A stretch of 64,000 bases of DNA from Nocardioides mesophilus (GTDB lineage Bacteria > Actinomycetota > Actinomycetes > Propionibacteriales > Nocardioidaceae). Made by a program: the position numbers and the translations under genes. Every line of letters begins with the position of its first letter. Positions within the stretch are counted from its first letter, which is position 1. Below, piece after piece: positions 27,923-36,585 of the stretch. The DNA is taken from contig NZ_CP060713.1 in assembly GCF_014395785.1 (NCBI RefSeq), forward strand, positions 2,880,501-2,944,500, read 5' to 3'. The notes beneath the pieces were generated by a model, which did not search any database, was not told the origin of the DNA, and saw nothing but the letters and a program-made list of their open reading frames with translations.

Positions 27923-28963
27923 TCAGGCCCGGACGACGGTGCGGCTCACGTGTCGCAGCATCGCCACCAGCACGACCGCCCAGGCGGCGAGGGCGACCCA
28001 GAGCTCGGCGCGGCCGATCATGGCGACGACCGGCAGGTGGTCGCTGCGGCCCAGGTAGATGCCGGCGACGGCGTACATCCCGAGCGGGAACACGATGCTC
28101 CACAGCGTCGCCTCGTAGCGCAGCGGCACCTTGCGCACCACGTGGCGCCACCAGCCGGCCACCACCAGCACCGGGATCAGCCAGGTCGCGAACGCCCAGA
28201 AGACCACCGCGAGGCCGGCGATCAGGTCGCGGGTGACGTGCACCATCGGGGCGTCGGCCATCTCCACGATCCGCGCCCCGGCGAGCACGGTGATCGCCAG
28301 CGCCCCCATCGAGACCCAGTACGGCGGCGTCAGGTCCTCCGGACCGAACGGGTAGAGCATCAGCCGCAGCGTCACCAGCAGCCCGGCCGCGCCGTAGAGC
28401 ATCACTCCCACCGACCACGACATCACCGCGAGGACCGCCAGCTCCCGGCGCCCGCTGGTGACGACCGGCTCCAGCGTGGCGGCGGCCGCGGCGACCGACT
28501 GGGAGGCCACCACCCAGATGAACCAGGTGCCGTTTGCGGTGATGACGACCGGACGCTCCTCGCGACCGAGCACCGCGGTCCAGGGCACGACGTACCCCAG
28601 CACCAGCCAGGTGCAGCCGGAGACCACCAGCAGCAGCCCGGTGAGCCAGTGCAGGCCCTCGAGCCCGAGCCGGACGCCGAGCACGTTGGTGCCGGCCACG
28701 AAGGTGAAGAAGCCGAACGCCCGCCGTGGGTCCATGAAGTCCTCGGTGACCGCGGCGCGGTACGACGCGAAGCGCCATACCGTCAGCGCGAGCAGCACCA
28801 CGAACGCCACCACGCACACCGCGAGCAGGACCCAGGAGAGGAAGTGAAACCCCTCGAGGCGCAGCCCGACCGAGATGATGCCGCTGGCCATGACCAGCGC
28901 GAAGTAGCCGGGCGTCAGGCCTTCGACCGCCCGGTGGATGCGTGTCGAGAGCGCGCCCCTCAC
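27923..28963 (-). CDS. TDT-family (TehA/SLAC1-like) carrier
   Basis: 346 residues with about ten membrane helices, opening with 'LTPGYFALVMASGIISVGL', the hallmark of tellurite-resistance/dicarboxylate and anion-channel proteins. Such proteins move C4-dicarboxylates, sulfite or anions; no tellurite gene is adjacent. The GTG at 28963 is chosen since the longer frame to 29095 would invade the divergent helicase gene. Confidence 0.87.
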   Translation of the reverse strand: MRGALSTRIHRAVEGLTPGYFALVMASGIISVGLRLEGFHFLSWVLLAVCVVAFVVLLALTVWRFASYRAAVTEDFMDPRRAFGFFTFVAGTNVLGVRLGLEGLHWLTGLLLVVSGCTWLVLGYVVPWTAVLGREERPVVITANGTWFIWVVASQSVAAAAATLEPVVTSGRRELAVLAVMSWSVGVMLYGAAGLLVTLRLMLYPFGPEDLTPPYWVSMGALAITVLAGARIVEMADAPMVHVTRDLIAGLAVVFWAFATWLIPVLVVAGWWRHVVRKVPLRYEATLWSIVFPLGMYAVAGIYLGRSDHLPVVAMIGRAELWVALAAWAVVLVAMLRHVSRTVVRA

Positions 28964-29042
28964 CGTTGCACCGTACCGACGCGACCGCGTCCGGGCGGTC
29001 GGATCGCCGACACTCGTGCCGGTGCGCGATGATGGGCGGTCT

Positions 29043-31559
29043 ATGACGCTCTTCGACCGCCTGCCCAGGCCGCCCGCGGGGACCCGGAACGCCACGGTCG
29101 ACGAGGACGCGCTCTACGACGTGTTCACCACCTGGGTGGGCGAGCAGGGGATCACGCTCTACCCGGCGCAGGACGAGGCGTTCCTCGAGGTCCTCACCGG
29201 CAGCAACGTGATCCTGTCGACCCCCACCGGGTCCGGGAAGAGCCTCGTCGCCACGGCGGCGCACGCCACCGCGCTGGCCCGCGGCGAGCGCACCTACTAC
29301 ACCGCGCCGATCAAGGCGCTGGTCAGCGAGAAGTTCTTCGCGCTCTGCGAGGTGTTCGGGCCCGAGAACGTCGGCATGCTCACCGGCGACGCCGCGGTCA
29401 ACAAGGACGCGCCGGTGATCTGCTGCACCGCGGAGATCCTCGCCAACCAGGCGCTGCGCGAGGGCGCCTCGGCCGACGTCGGCCAGGTGGTGATGGACGA
29501 GTTCCACTTCTACGCCGAGTCCGACCGGGGCTGGGCCTGGCAGGTGCCGCTGCTCGAGCTGCCGCAGGCGCAGTTCCTGCTGATGAGCGCCACCCTCGGC
29601 GACGTCTCGTTCTTCCGCGACGACCTCACCCGTCGCACCGGCCGGAGCACCGCGGTGGTCAGCTCGATGGAGCGGCCGGTGCCGCTGAGCTACCAGTGGG
29701 CCGAGACCCCGCTGCACGAGACGCTCGAGGAGCTGCTCACCACCCACCAGGCGCCGGTCTACGTCGTGCACTTCACCCAGGCCGCGGCGCTGGAGCGCGC
29801 GCAGGCGCTGACCTCGGTGAACGTGGCCACCCGGGAGCAGCGGGACCGGATCGCCGAGCTGATCGGCGGCTTCCGCTTCGGTCCGGGCTTCGGCAAGACG
29901 CTGTCCCGGCTGATCCGGCACGGCATCGGGGTGCACCACGCCGGGATGCTGCCGAAGTACCGCCGCCTCGTCGAGACCCTCGCCCAGGCCGGCCTGCTCA
30001 AGGTCATCTGCGGCACCGACACCCTCGGGGTCGGCATCAACGTGCCGATCCGCACCGTGGTGCTGACCGGGCTGACCAAGTACGACGGGCACCGGCAGCG
30101 GGTCCTCAAGGCCCGGGAGTTCCACCAGATCGCCGGCCGGGCCGGCCGCGCCGGCTACGACACCGCCGGCACCGTGGTGGTGCAGGCGCCGGACCACATC
30201 GTGGAGAACGCGCGGCTGGTGGCCAAGGCCGGCGACGACCCGAAGAAGCTGCGCCGGGTGCAGCGCAAGAAGGCCCCCGAGGGGCAGGTGACCTGGAGCC
30301 GGGCGACGTTCGACCGCCTCGTCGAGGCCGAGCCGGAGCCGCTGGTCTCCCGGATGCGCGTGACCCACTCGATGCTGCTCAACGTGCTGACCCGCGACGA
30401 CGACGCGTTCTCGGCGCTGCGGCACCTGCTGCGCGACAACCACGAGGAGGGCCGCAACCAGGTGCGGCTGGTGCGGCGGGCGGTCGCGCACTACCGCAGC
30501 CTGCTCGCGGCCGGGCTGGTCGTGCAGACCGACGACGCGCACGGGCGGAGGTGCCGGCTGATCGACGACCTGCAGGCCGACTTCGCGCTGAACCAGCCGC
30601 TGTCGACGTACGCCCTGGCCACCTTCGACACCCTCGACGCGGAGGCGCCGACGTACGCCCTGGACGTGGTCTCGGTGGTGGAGGCCACGCTCGAGGACCC
30701 GCGGCAGGTGCTGATGGCCCAGCAGTTCAAGGCCCGCGGCGAGGCCGTCGCGGAGATGAAGTCCGACGGGATCGAGTACGACGAGCGGATGGAGCTGCTC
30801 GACGACGTCTCCTGGCCCAAGCCGCTGCAGGAGCTGCTGGACGCCACGTACGCCATCTACGCGCGCACCCACCCATGGATCACCGAGACGCCGGTGTCGC
30901 CGAAGTCGGTGGTCCGCGACATGTACGAGCAGGCGATGACCTTCCCCGAGTACGTCGCCGCCTACGGGCTGTCCCGCTCCGAGGGGCTCGTGCTCCGCTA
31001 CCTCTCCGACGCCTACCGGGCGCTGCGGCAGACCGTGCCGGACTCGGTGCGCACCGACGAGCTCGACGACCTGGTCGCGTGGCTGGGCGCGGTCGTGCGG
31101 CAGACAGACTCCAGCCTGCTCGACGAGTGGGAGGCGCTCAGCGACCCCACGGTCGTCCCGGTGCCGCCGGACGCCCTGGAGCCGCCCGCACCTCCGAAGC
31201 TGACATCGAACCCGCGGGCGCTGCGGGTGCTGGTGCGCAACGCGATGTTCCGACGGGTCGAGCTCGCCGCCCGCCTCAGCACGGACGCGCTGCACGAGCT
31301 GGAGGAGCTCGACGGCCCCGGCTGGAGCGAGGCGCTGGCGGCGTACTTCGCCGAGCACGGCTCGATCCGCACCGGTCCGGACGCCCGGGGGCCGGCGTTG
31401 TTCCTCGTGGAGACCGGCCCGGAGGCCTGGCAGGTCCAGCAGATCGTCGACGACCCGGCCGGCAACCACGACTGGCGGGTCACCGCGACCGTCGACCTCG
31501 CGGCCTCGGACGAGGCCGGCGAGCTGGTGCTCCGCGACGTCGCGCTGGTCCAGCTGTAG
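29043..31559 (+). CDS. Ski2-like DExH RNA helicase (DUF3516 type)
   Basis: 838 residues. Walker A TPTGSGKS is near 60-67, the DExH box is DEFH at 153-156, 'LLMSATLGD' is motif III, and 'HQIAGRAGRAGYD' motif VI. The second half is the C-terminal region seen in actinobacterial Ski2-like helicases (DUF3516). This resembles M. tuberculosis HelY-like or Rv2092c-type enzymes in outline; its RNA substrate is unknown. It is divergent from the TDT gene with 79 bp between, and followed by ychF on the same strand. Confidence 0.92.
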   Translation: MTLFDRLPRPPAGTRNATVDEDALYDVFTTWVGEQGITLYPAQDEAFLEVLTGSNVILSTPTGSGKSLVATAAHATALARGERTYYTAPIKALVSEKFFALCEVFGPENVGMLTGDAAVNKDAPVICCTAEILANQALREGASADVGQVVMDEFHFYAESDRGWAWQVPLLELPQAQFLLMSATLGDVSFFRDDLTRRTGRSTAVVSSMERPVPLSYQWAETPLHETLEELLTTHQAPVYVVHFTQAAALERAQALTSVNVATREQRDRIAELIGGFRFGPGFGKTLSRLIRHGIGVHHAGMLPKYRRLVETLAQAGLLKVICGTDTLGVGINVPIRTVVLTGLTKYDGHRQRVLKAREFHQIAGRAGRAGYDTAGTVVVQAPDHIVENARLVAKAGDDPKKLRRVQRKKAPEGQVTWSRATFDRLVEAEPEPLVSRMRVTHSMLLNVLTRDDDAFSALRHLLRDNHEEGRNQVRLVRRAVAHYRSLLAAGLVVQTDDAHGRRCRLIDDLQADFALNQPLSTYALATFDTLDAEAPTYALDVVSVVEATLEDPRQVLMAQQFKARGEAVAEMKSDGIEYDERMELLDDVSWPKPLQELLDATYAIYARTHPWITETPVSPKSVVRDMYEQAMTFPEYVAAYGLSRSEGLVLRYLSDAYRALRQTVPDSVRTDELDDLVAWLGAVVRQTDSSLLDEWEALSDPTVVPVPPDALEPPAPPKLTSNPRALRVLVRNAMFRRVELAARLSTDALHELEELDGPGWSEALAAYFAEHGSIRTGPDARGPALFLVETGPEAWQVQQIVDDPAGNHDWRVTATVDLAASDEAGELVLRDVALVQL

Positions 31560-31600
31560 CGGCCCCGGTCGCGGATTGGGTGGGGACCCCGCCCGGCCCG

Positions 31601-31606
31601 TAGACT
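31601..31606 (+). promoter_or_regulatory. -10-like hexamer of ychF
   Basis: TAGACT is 8 nt before the GTG at 31615, giving ychF its own promoter 42 nt after the helicase stop. Confidence 0.4.
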
Positions 31607-31614
31607 CGCCGCCC

Positions 31615-32691
31615 GTGGCACTCACCATCGGAATCGTCGGGCTCCCCAATGCCGGCAAGTCGACCCTGTTCAACGCGCTGACCAAGAACGACGTGCTCGC
31701 GGCGAACTACCCGTTCGCGACGATCGAGCCGAACGTCGGCGTGGTCGGAGTGCCTGAGCCGCGGCTGGACAAGCTCGCGGAGATCTTCGGGTCGGCCAAG
31801 AAGCTGCCCGCGACCGTGGAGTTCGTCGACATCGCCGGCATCGTCAAGGGGGCGTCGGAGGGCGAGGGCCTGGGCAACAAGTTCCTCTCCCACATCCGCG
31901 AGTCGGCCGCGATCTGCCAGGTCACCCGGGTGTTCCGCGACGAGGACGTCACCCACGTCGACGGCGAGGTCAACCCCGCCAACGACATCTCCACCATCCA
32001 GACCGAGATGATCCTGGCCGACCTGCAGACGGTCGACAAGGCGATCCCGCGGCTGGAGAAGGAGTCGCGGATGAAGAAGGAGAACGTCGCCGCGCTCGAG
32101 GCCGCCAAGGAGGCCAAGGAGGCGCTGGAGTCGGGCACCCCGATCATCGCCACCAAGATCGACCTGGGCCTGGTGCGCGAGCTCAGCCTGCTCACCGCGA
32201 AGCCCTACATCTACGTCTTCAACTGCGACGCCGACGAGCTCGCCGACGAGGACCTCAAGCAGAAGATGCGCGACCTGGTGGCGCCGAGCGAGGCGATCTT
32301 CCTCGACGCGAAGTTCGAGTCCGAGCTGGTCGAGCTCGGCGACGACGACGAGGCCCGGGCGATGCTGGAGGAGATGGGCGTCGACGAGCCGGGACTGGAC
32401 GTGCTCGCGCGGGTCGGCTTCGACACCCTGGGGCTGCAGACCTACCTGACCGCCGGGCCCAAGGAGTCGCGCGCTTGGACGATCCCCAAGGGAGCAACGG
32501 CTCCCGAGGCGGCCGGCGTGATCCACACCGACTTCCAGCGCGGCTTCATCAAGGCCGAGATCGTCTCCTACGACGACCTCGTCGAGGCGGGGTCGATGGC
32601 CGCTGCCAAGGCGGCCGGCAAGGTCCGCATGGAGGGCAAGGACTACGTCATGCAGGACGGCGACGTCGTGGAGTTCCGCTTCAACGTGTGA
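31615..32691 (+). CDS. ychF: redox-regulated ATPase YchF (OLA1)
   Basis: 358-residue Obg-family P-loop protein that prefers ATP and binds ribosomes. G1 GLPNAGKST is at residues 9-17 and G3 'DIAGIVKGASEGEGLGNKFLSHI' is intact; a coiled-coil insertion lies around 130-190. The C-terminal TGS domain ends 'VMQDGDVVEFRFNV'. The GTG start gives exactly the expected N-terminus (ALTIGIVGLPNAGKS). Confidence 0.97.
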   Translation: MALTIGIVGLPNAGKSTLFNALTKNDVLAANYPFATIEPNVGVVGVPEPRLDKLAEIFGSAKKLPATVEFVDIAGIVKGASEGEGLGNKFLSHIRESAAICQVTRVFRDEDVTHVDGEVNPANDISTIQTEMILADLQTVDKAIPRLEKESRMKKENVAALEAAKEAKEALESGTPIIATKIDLGLVRELSLLTAKPYIYVFNCDADELADEDLKQKMRDLVAPSEAIFLDAKFESELVELGDDDEARAMLEEMGVDEPGLDVLARVGFDTLGLQTYLTAGPKESRAWTIPKGATAPEAAGVIHTDFQRGFIKAEIVSYDDLVEAGSMAAAKAAGKVRMEGKDYVMQDGDVVEFRFNV

Positions 32692-32716
32692 ATCCGCGCG
32701 TTCGGGCCAGGCGTGG

Positions 32717-32741
32717 GGCAGGAGCACGTCGTGCGCCTGCC
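32717..32741. terminator. terminator hairpin between convergent genes
   Basis: GGCAGG-A-GCAC and GTGC-G-CCTGCC form an 11-bp stem with one mismatch and a 3-nt loop. It sits between the stops of ychF (+) and the alpha/beta hydrolase (-), so it can serve both. Confidence 0.55.
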
Positions 32742-32745
32742 AGCC

Positions 32746-33528
32746 TCAATCGGTGCTGTCGAGAATCAGTCGGGTCGCTTCGTGCGGTGCGTCCCACTGG
32801 GGGAAATGACCGCACCGCTCGAACCAGTGCAGCGCCGCGTCGGGGAACAGCTCCGTTGCGCGGGCGGCCTGGCTCGGCACGGTCACCAGGTCACGACGCC
32901 CCCAACCGATCGTGACCCGGCCGGGCACGGTGCCGGCCGGGGCTCCCTGTTGCTTGGGCCCCTTGGTCAGGGCGTCCAGGGCAGCGCCGGTCGACGGGGA
33001 GTCGGCCAGCCCGCGCACGTCCGGCAGCACGGTCTCGCGCGAGAGCGCCCAGGGCCGTGCCGACAGCTGCGCCAGCAGCAGAGTCCTTCCCACAGGGCTG
33101 CCGAGCAACGAGGGCAGCATGCCTCGCAGCGCTCGGACCAAGGCGATCGACGGCCGCAGTGTGGCGCCGAAGGCGACGAGCTCGCGGTTGCTCCAGAAGC
33201 CGCCCGGGTCCAACGCGACGGTGTCGCCGCCGACACCCCGTCTCGCGAGCTCGAGCACCATCCGGCCGCCCATCGACTGGCCGACGGTCGAGACCCCGTC
33301 CAGACCCTGCTCGCGGATGAAGTCCGCGACCGAGTCGGTCAGGGTGGCGATCGAGACCTCGCCGGTCAGCGGCGGTGTGGCGCCGAACCCCGGCAGGTCG
33401 ACGGCTATGACCTCACGGTGCTCGGCCAGTGCGTCGAGGATCGGGGACCATGACCGCCAGCCAGCGCCCAGACCGTGCACCAGCAACAGCGGGCTGCCGC
33501 TTCCTCGTCGTACGTGATTCAAGGTCAT
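32746..33528 (-). CDS. alpha/beta fold hydrolase
   Basis: 260-residue hydrolase. 'LLLVHGLGAGWRSW' forms the oxyanion hole and the nucleophile elbow is GQSMGG (Ser ~102). The late acid/His lies in 'IGWGRRDLVTVP' and 'CGHFPQWDAP'. Typical esterase/epoxide-hydrolase-like protein with unknown substrate, and a stand-alone gene. The ATG is 7 nt after TAGCGT and lacks a Shine-Dalgarno. Confidence 0.88.
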   Translation of the reverse strand: MTLNHVRRGSGSPLLLVHGLGAGWRSWSPILDALAEHREVIAVDLPGFGATPPLTGEVSIATLTDSVADFIREQGLDGVSTVGQSMGGRMVLELARRGVGGDTVALDPGGFWSNRELVAFGATLRPSIALVRALRGMLPSLLGSPVGRTLLLAQLSARPWALSRETVLPDVRGLADSPSTGAALDALTKGPKQQGAPAGTVPGRVTIGWGRRDLVTVPSQAARATELFPDAALHWFERCGHFPQWDAPHEATRLILDSTD

Positions 33529-33535
33529 ATCGGGA

Positions 33536-33541
33536 ACGCTA
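33536..33541 (-). promoter_or_regulatory. -10-like hexamer of hydrolase gene
   Basis: TAGCGT on the minus strand, 7 nt before the ATG at 33528. Confidence 0.4.
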
Positions 33542-33621
33542 GCCCACGCGTACTAGGGCAATTCGGTCGCCGGCCTCCAGGACGGTCTGGAGCTTGCCTT
33601 CGAACTCGATGGCGATCAGCG

Positions 33622-34437
33622 TCATTCGCAGACGACGCCGTCGCTGTCACCGTCGGTGTACCAGTCGTACTCGGGGTCCTGGCCCTGGACGTAGGGGCCG
33701 TAGCCGGCGGCGATCGCGTCCGCACAGGTGGCGAACTGCGGGTCGAGCCCGGTGCCGGTGCCGGGGCCGGACTGCGTGCCGACCCGGGCAAGGGTGACGG
33801 TGATCCTGCGGTTCGCGCAGCCCGATGCGTAGCGTCGCAGGGCTCGCTTCTCGGGGCGGTTCACCGTGAGCTGCCAGCGGACCTTGACGGCGACCCACTC
33901 CCGCACGTACCGGCACCGGCCCTGCCCTGGCATCCACTCCGCGACGTCACGGTCGGACTTCGACCGGTTCGACGAGGCGGTCACCGCGACGAGGGTCCGG
34001 GAGTCGCGCAGGTCGTTGGCGTACCGCTGCCGGGTCGCGGCGTTCCAGCGGCGGGCGCCGGAGTCCCAGGCCTCGGCAAGGGGGACCAGGTGGTCGATGT
34101 CGAAGGAGCCGGAGTCGGTGGTGGTGACCCCGTCGTAGTAGGAGCGCCACCTGCCGGTCTGGATGTCGCAGCCCGAGACGGCGACCAACGACTCGGCGGC
34201 CAGCACCTCGTCCCGGGAGTCCTGGCAGTCACCGTTGGCATCGACCCAGAGCCGGAACTTGCTGCGGTCGTACCCGCGGCGCACCTCCGGCGCCTTCGGT
34301 AGCTCCTCGATCGCGCGGTAGAGGCGCTTGCTGACCCGCTCGCCGGAAGCCCCGGCGAACGCGACCGGCGCCCCGAGGACGCCCAGGCCGACGCTGGCGA
34401 GGAGCAGGGTGAGCAGGACGGTGACGACGCGTTTCAT
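33622..34437 (-). CDS. secreted HNH (DUF1524/GmrSD-like) nuclease with Excalibur domain
   Basis: 271 residues. Signal peptide 1-28 (VVTVLLTLLLASVGLGVLGAP..AFA). The nuclease domain has 'FDIDHLVPLAEAWDSGARRW', a D-H-x-V/L-PL HNH core as in extracellular DUF1524 nucleases, and 'SNRSKSDRDVAEWMP' supplies the later Asn/Lys. The C-terminus is an Excalibur calcium-binding module ('CADAIAAGYGPYVQG' and 'YTDGDSDGVVCE'). The protein is predicted to be exported and to cut DNA or RNA outside the cell. A second small exported Excalibur-like protein lies just upstream on the same strand. Confidence 0.85.
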   Translation of the reverse strand: MKRVVTVLLTLLLASVGLGVLGAPVAFAGASGERVSKRLYRAIEELPKAPEVRRGYDRSKFRLWVDANGDCQDSRDEVLAAESLVAVSGCDIQTGRWRSYYDGVTTTDSGSFDIDHLVPLAEAWDSGARRWNAATRQRYANDLRDSRTLVAVTASSNRSKSDRDVAEWMPGQGRCRYVREWVAVKVRWQLTVNRPEKRALRRYASGCANRRITVTLARVGTQSGPGTGTGLDPQFATCADAIAAGYGPYVQGQDPEYDWYTDGDSDGVVCE

Positions 34438-34502
34438 GGGTCCTCTGAGTGGATGTCGGTGCGCGTCGTGCTTCAGGTGCAGCCACCGACATGCAGGCTG
34501 GG

Positions 34503-34787
34503 TCAGGCCTTCTCGCAGGCGATCCGGTCGTTGTCGCGGTCAAGGGTGCCGTTGTGGTTCTCAGCCGCCCAGTGGGCCTTGTTGTTGTGGTAGAAGTTCT
34601 TCACCTTGGTGCCGCTGGTCTTGTCGACCGCGCCGCGGGTGCCCACGCCGTGGGGCCACTTCTTGTTCAGGTTGGTGCAGTTGTCGTGGATGCCGGTGGT
34701 GTGCGCCGTGGCGGCGCCGGTCATGGCCAGGGTGGATGCGACGACTGCAGCCGCGCAGGCGGCAGCGAGCTTCTTGGTTGCAGGCAT
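34503..34787 (-). CDS. small secreted Excalibur-like protein
   Basis: 94 residues with a signal peptide (MPATKKLAAACAAAVVASTLAMTGAATA-type, cleavage near residue 28). The mature part is ~65 residues: 'CTNLNKKWPHGVGTRGAVDK' and a terminal 'LDRDNDRIACEKA', an Excalibur-type Dx(D/N)xD...CE end with the pair of cysteines. GGAGAGA lies upstream of the ATG at 34787. It is 65 nt ahead of the HNH nuclease gene; shared secretion and the same module suggest joint function. Confidence 0.8.
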   Translation of the reverse strand: MPATKKLAAACAAAVVASTLAMTGAATAHTTGIHDNCTNLNKKWPHGVGTRGAVDKTSGTKVKNFYHNNKAHWAAENHNGTLDRDNDRIACEKA

Positions 34788-34884
34788 GGGGATCTCTCCG
34801 AGAGTGCGCCACGTGGAGGCGGCGCCGTGTCCCGCAACGGTAGGTAAGGATGACATCCGTGTCTGGTTTTTCCGAAAAATACGG

Positions 34885-35379
34885 CTATGTCGCAGCTCGG
34901 TCCTGGGGGTCCGTGGCGGTGCTCAGCTGCTCGACGAGGATGTCGCCGTGGCCCGCATGCCGGGCGAGCTCGGCGATCATGTGCCCGTAGATGAACCGCA
35001 GACTGACCGGTCCCCGGTGCCAGGGGAACTGCTCGTCGAGGTCGTGCGCCGCGGCGACCTCGCGTGAGCGCTCGCACGCGGCGCGGTACGCCGCGCTCAC
35101 CGACCCGACCGTGTCCTCGGGCTCCAGGACGAAGCTCTCGTCGACGGTGCCCGGCAGGCCGAGCTCGTCGCGCGGCACCCTTGCCACGCGCGAGTGGAGC
35201 CACACCTTCTCCACGAACGTGGCGTGCTTGACCAGGCCCAACGGAGTCGTCAACGACGGGACCAGACGAGCGCGGGCCGATGCGTCGTCGAGCCCGGACA
35301 GGAGCCGGCCGACTTCTTCCCGCTGCACGTCGAGCAGCCCCTCGAGCAGCGCTCGCTCACCGGCCACGAAGATCTCCAT
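34885..35379 (-). CDS. DinB family protein
   Basis: 164-residue four-helix bundle protein of the DinB/DUF664 group. 'LVKHATFVEKVWLHSRV' and 'YGHMIAELARHAGHGDIL' carry the histidines of the expected metal triad (H52, then HMIAELARHAGH near 135-145). Many such proteins are thiol-dependent transferases using mycothiol or bacillithiol; this host has mshB, so a mycothiol-dependent role is plausible but unproven. Confidence 0.88.
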   Translation of the reverse strand: MEIFVAGERALLEGLLDVQREEVGRLLSGLDDASARARLVPSLTTPLGLVKHATFVEKVWLHSRVARVPRDELGLPGTVDESFVLEPEDTVGSVSAAYRAACERSREVAAAHDLDEQFPWHRGPVSLRFIYGHMIAELARHAGHGDILVEQLSTATDPQDRAAT

Positions 35380-35385
35380 GCGTGC

Positions 35386-35391
35386 AGGCTA
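35386..35391 (-). promoter_or_regulatory. -10-like hexamer of the DinB gene
   Basis: TAGCCT on the minus strand, 6 nt before the ATG at 35379, separating DinB from the phosphotransferase upstream. Confidence 0.4.
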
Positions 35392-35417
35392 GGCCGTCGG
35401 ACGCGTGGCCCGGAGTC

Positions 35418-36341
35418 CTACAGCTCGCCGAGCACCGCCTGCGCCATCGCCCGACGGCTGGCACAGCGAGCCGGCATCGTCTCCCAGTAGTAGGGGAAGG
35501 TCACGAAGGCGATGAGCAGCGCCCAACCCATCGACGTCAGCCAGGAGGCGTCGTCCGCGCCGACCTGGCTGCGGAACGTGGCCCTGCTCTCCGCGTCCAG
35601 CAGCTCCCACGCTGCGATGCAGTCGACGGCCGGGTCGCCCACGGCCAGTCCGCCGAAGTCGAGGACGGCGACCAGCCGGTCCCCACGGACGAGCAGGTTC
35701 TCCGCCAGCAGGTCGCCGTGGTACCAGCCGGAGACCGGCACCCGGTCGCGTGCGGCGGCGAGCGCCGTGTCCCACAGCCGCAGCGCGGCGTCGGTGTCCA
35801 GGTCGAGGCAGGGCAGCCGCCTGCTTGCCTCGACCGCCTCGCGGAAGTCAGCGTCGAGGTCGGGCAGTGGACCGCCCCGGTACCAGGACAGGGCGTCGTC
35901 GCGCACCGCCTCCTCCGGGACCGCGATCTCGCGCATCTGGGTGACCACCGCAGCGAGGTCACGGGCCAGGGCATGGCGTGCTGGCTCCGGCGAGCCGTCC
36001 TCGGTGATCACGCTCGGCAGCTGCCCGTCGATCCACCGGGTCACCGACCAGCGCTCCGGGTAGCCCAGGTCGGGCTCGCACACCGTCAGCACGCCGGGAA
36101 CCGCGACCGAGAGGCCGGCCGCGATCACGGGCAGCCAGCGGGACTCCTTCGCGATGATGGCCGATCCCCCGGGCTGCCGCGGCAGGCGCACCAGCAGGTC
36201 CGGACCCAGCCGGAACAGGGCGTTCGACGACCCGGACGCCTCCAGCGCGCGGACGTCGAGGTCGGCGTACGCCGGGAGCGCCCGAGCCACCAGGCGGCGC
36301 ACCAGAGCGACGTCGACGGGGATCTCGTCGTCATGCATCAC
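35418..36341 (-). CDS. aminoglycoside phosphotransferase-family kinase
   Basis: 307-residue APH-fold kinase. The catalytic loop HGDLLAENLL (Asp as base, Asn for metal) and the metal-binding 'LDFGGLAVGDPAVD' are intact. 'YPERWSVTRWIDGQLP' is the hinge segment. Closest in look to the APH(3'')/hygromycin-like branch present in soil actinobacteria. Resistance is possible, but many chromosomal relatives act on metabolites. Confidence 0.85.
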   Translation of the reverse strand: MMHDDEIPVDVALVRRLVARALPAYADLDVRALEASGSSNALFRLGPDLLVRLPRQPGGSAIIAKESRWLPVIAAGLSVAVPGVLTVCEPDLGYPERWSVTRWIDGQLPSVITEDGSPEPARHALARDLAAVVTQMREIAVPEEAVRDDALSWYRGGPLPDLDADFREAVEASRRLPCLDLDTDAALRLWDTALAAARDRVPVSGWYHGDLLAENLLVRGDRLVAVLDFGGLAVGDPAVDCIAAWELLDAESRATFRSQVGADDASWLTSMGWALLIAFVTFPYYWETMPARCASRRAMAQAVLGEL

Positions 36342-36585
36342 GGCTGGCCCGGACGGCTTCGCACGGGCACGAGGAGGTCAAGCGAGCTGGCTGGCCGCAC
36401 CTGGGACCTCCCATGTTCCCGGACCGACCGGCCGACGAGGGCCGGCAGAAGAAGAGGGCTCCCGCTGCACCGTTCGGGGGAGGACGGGAGCGGGAGCGCC
36501 GCCGGCAACAGTACGTCGGCGAACCCGCTTCAGCGGCACCCGAGGGGTGTCATCCGCCTCACAATCCTCGACGAGGGTCGACGTC
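36342..36585. other. intergenic stretch between kinase and desaturase
   Basis: 244 bp with no convincing gene. GCTCCCGC (36458-36465) can pair with GCGGGAGC (36490-36497) over a 24-nt loop, a weak candidate terminator for the desaturase or leader for the kinase. No clear promoter hexamer was recognised. Confidence 0.3.

Noticed and set aside
26670-31685. A single 1671-codon minus-strand open frame of 5 kb
   Set aside because: Only its last 400 codons (from 27872) form a recognisable protein. The rest lies opposite the Ski2 helicase and TDT gene, is low-complexity Arg/Gly/Leu-rich, and is explained by the lack of stop codons in antisense GC-rich coding DNA.
35418-36341. Antibiotic-resistance island suggested by the APH-like kinase
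   Set aside because: No mobile element, integrase, other resistance genes, or change of codon usage nearby; family members often have metabolic roles.
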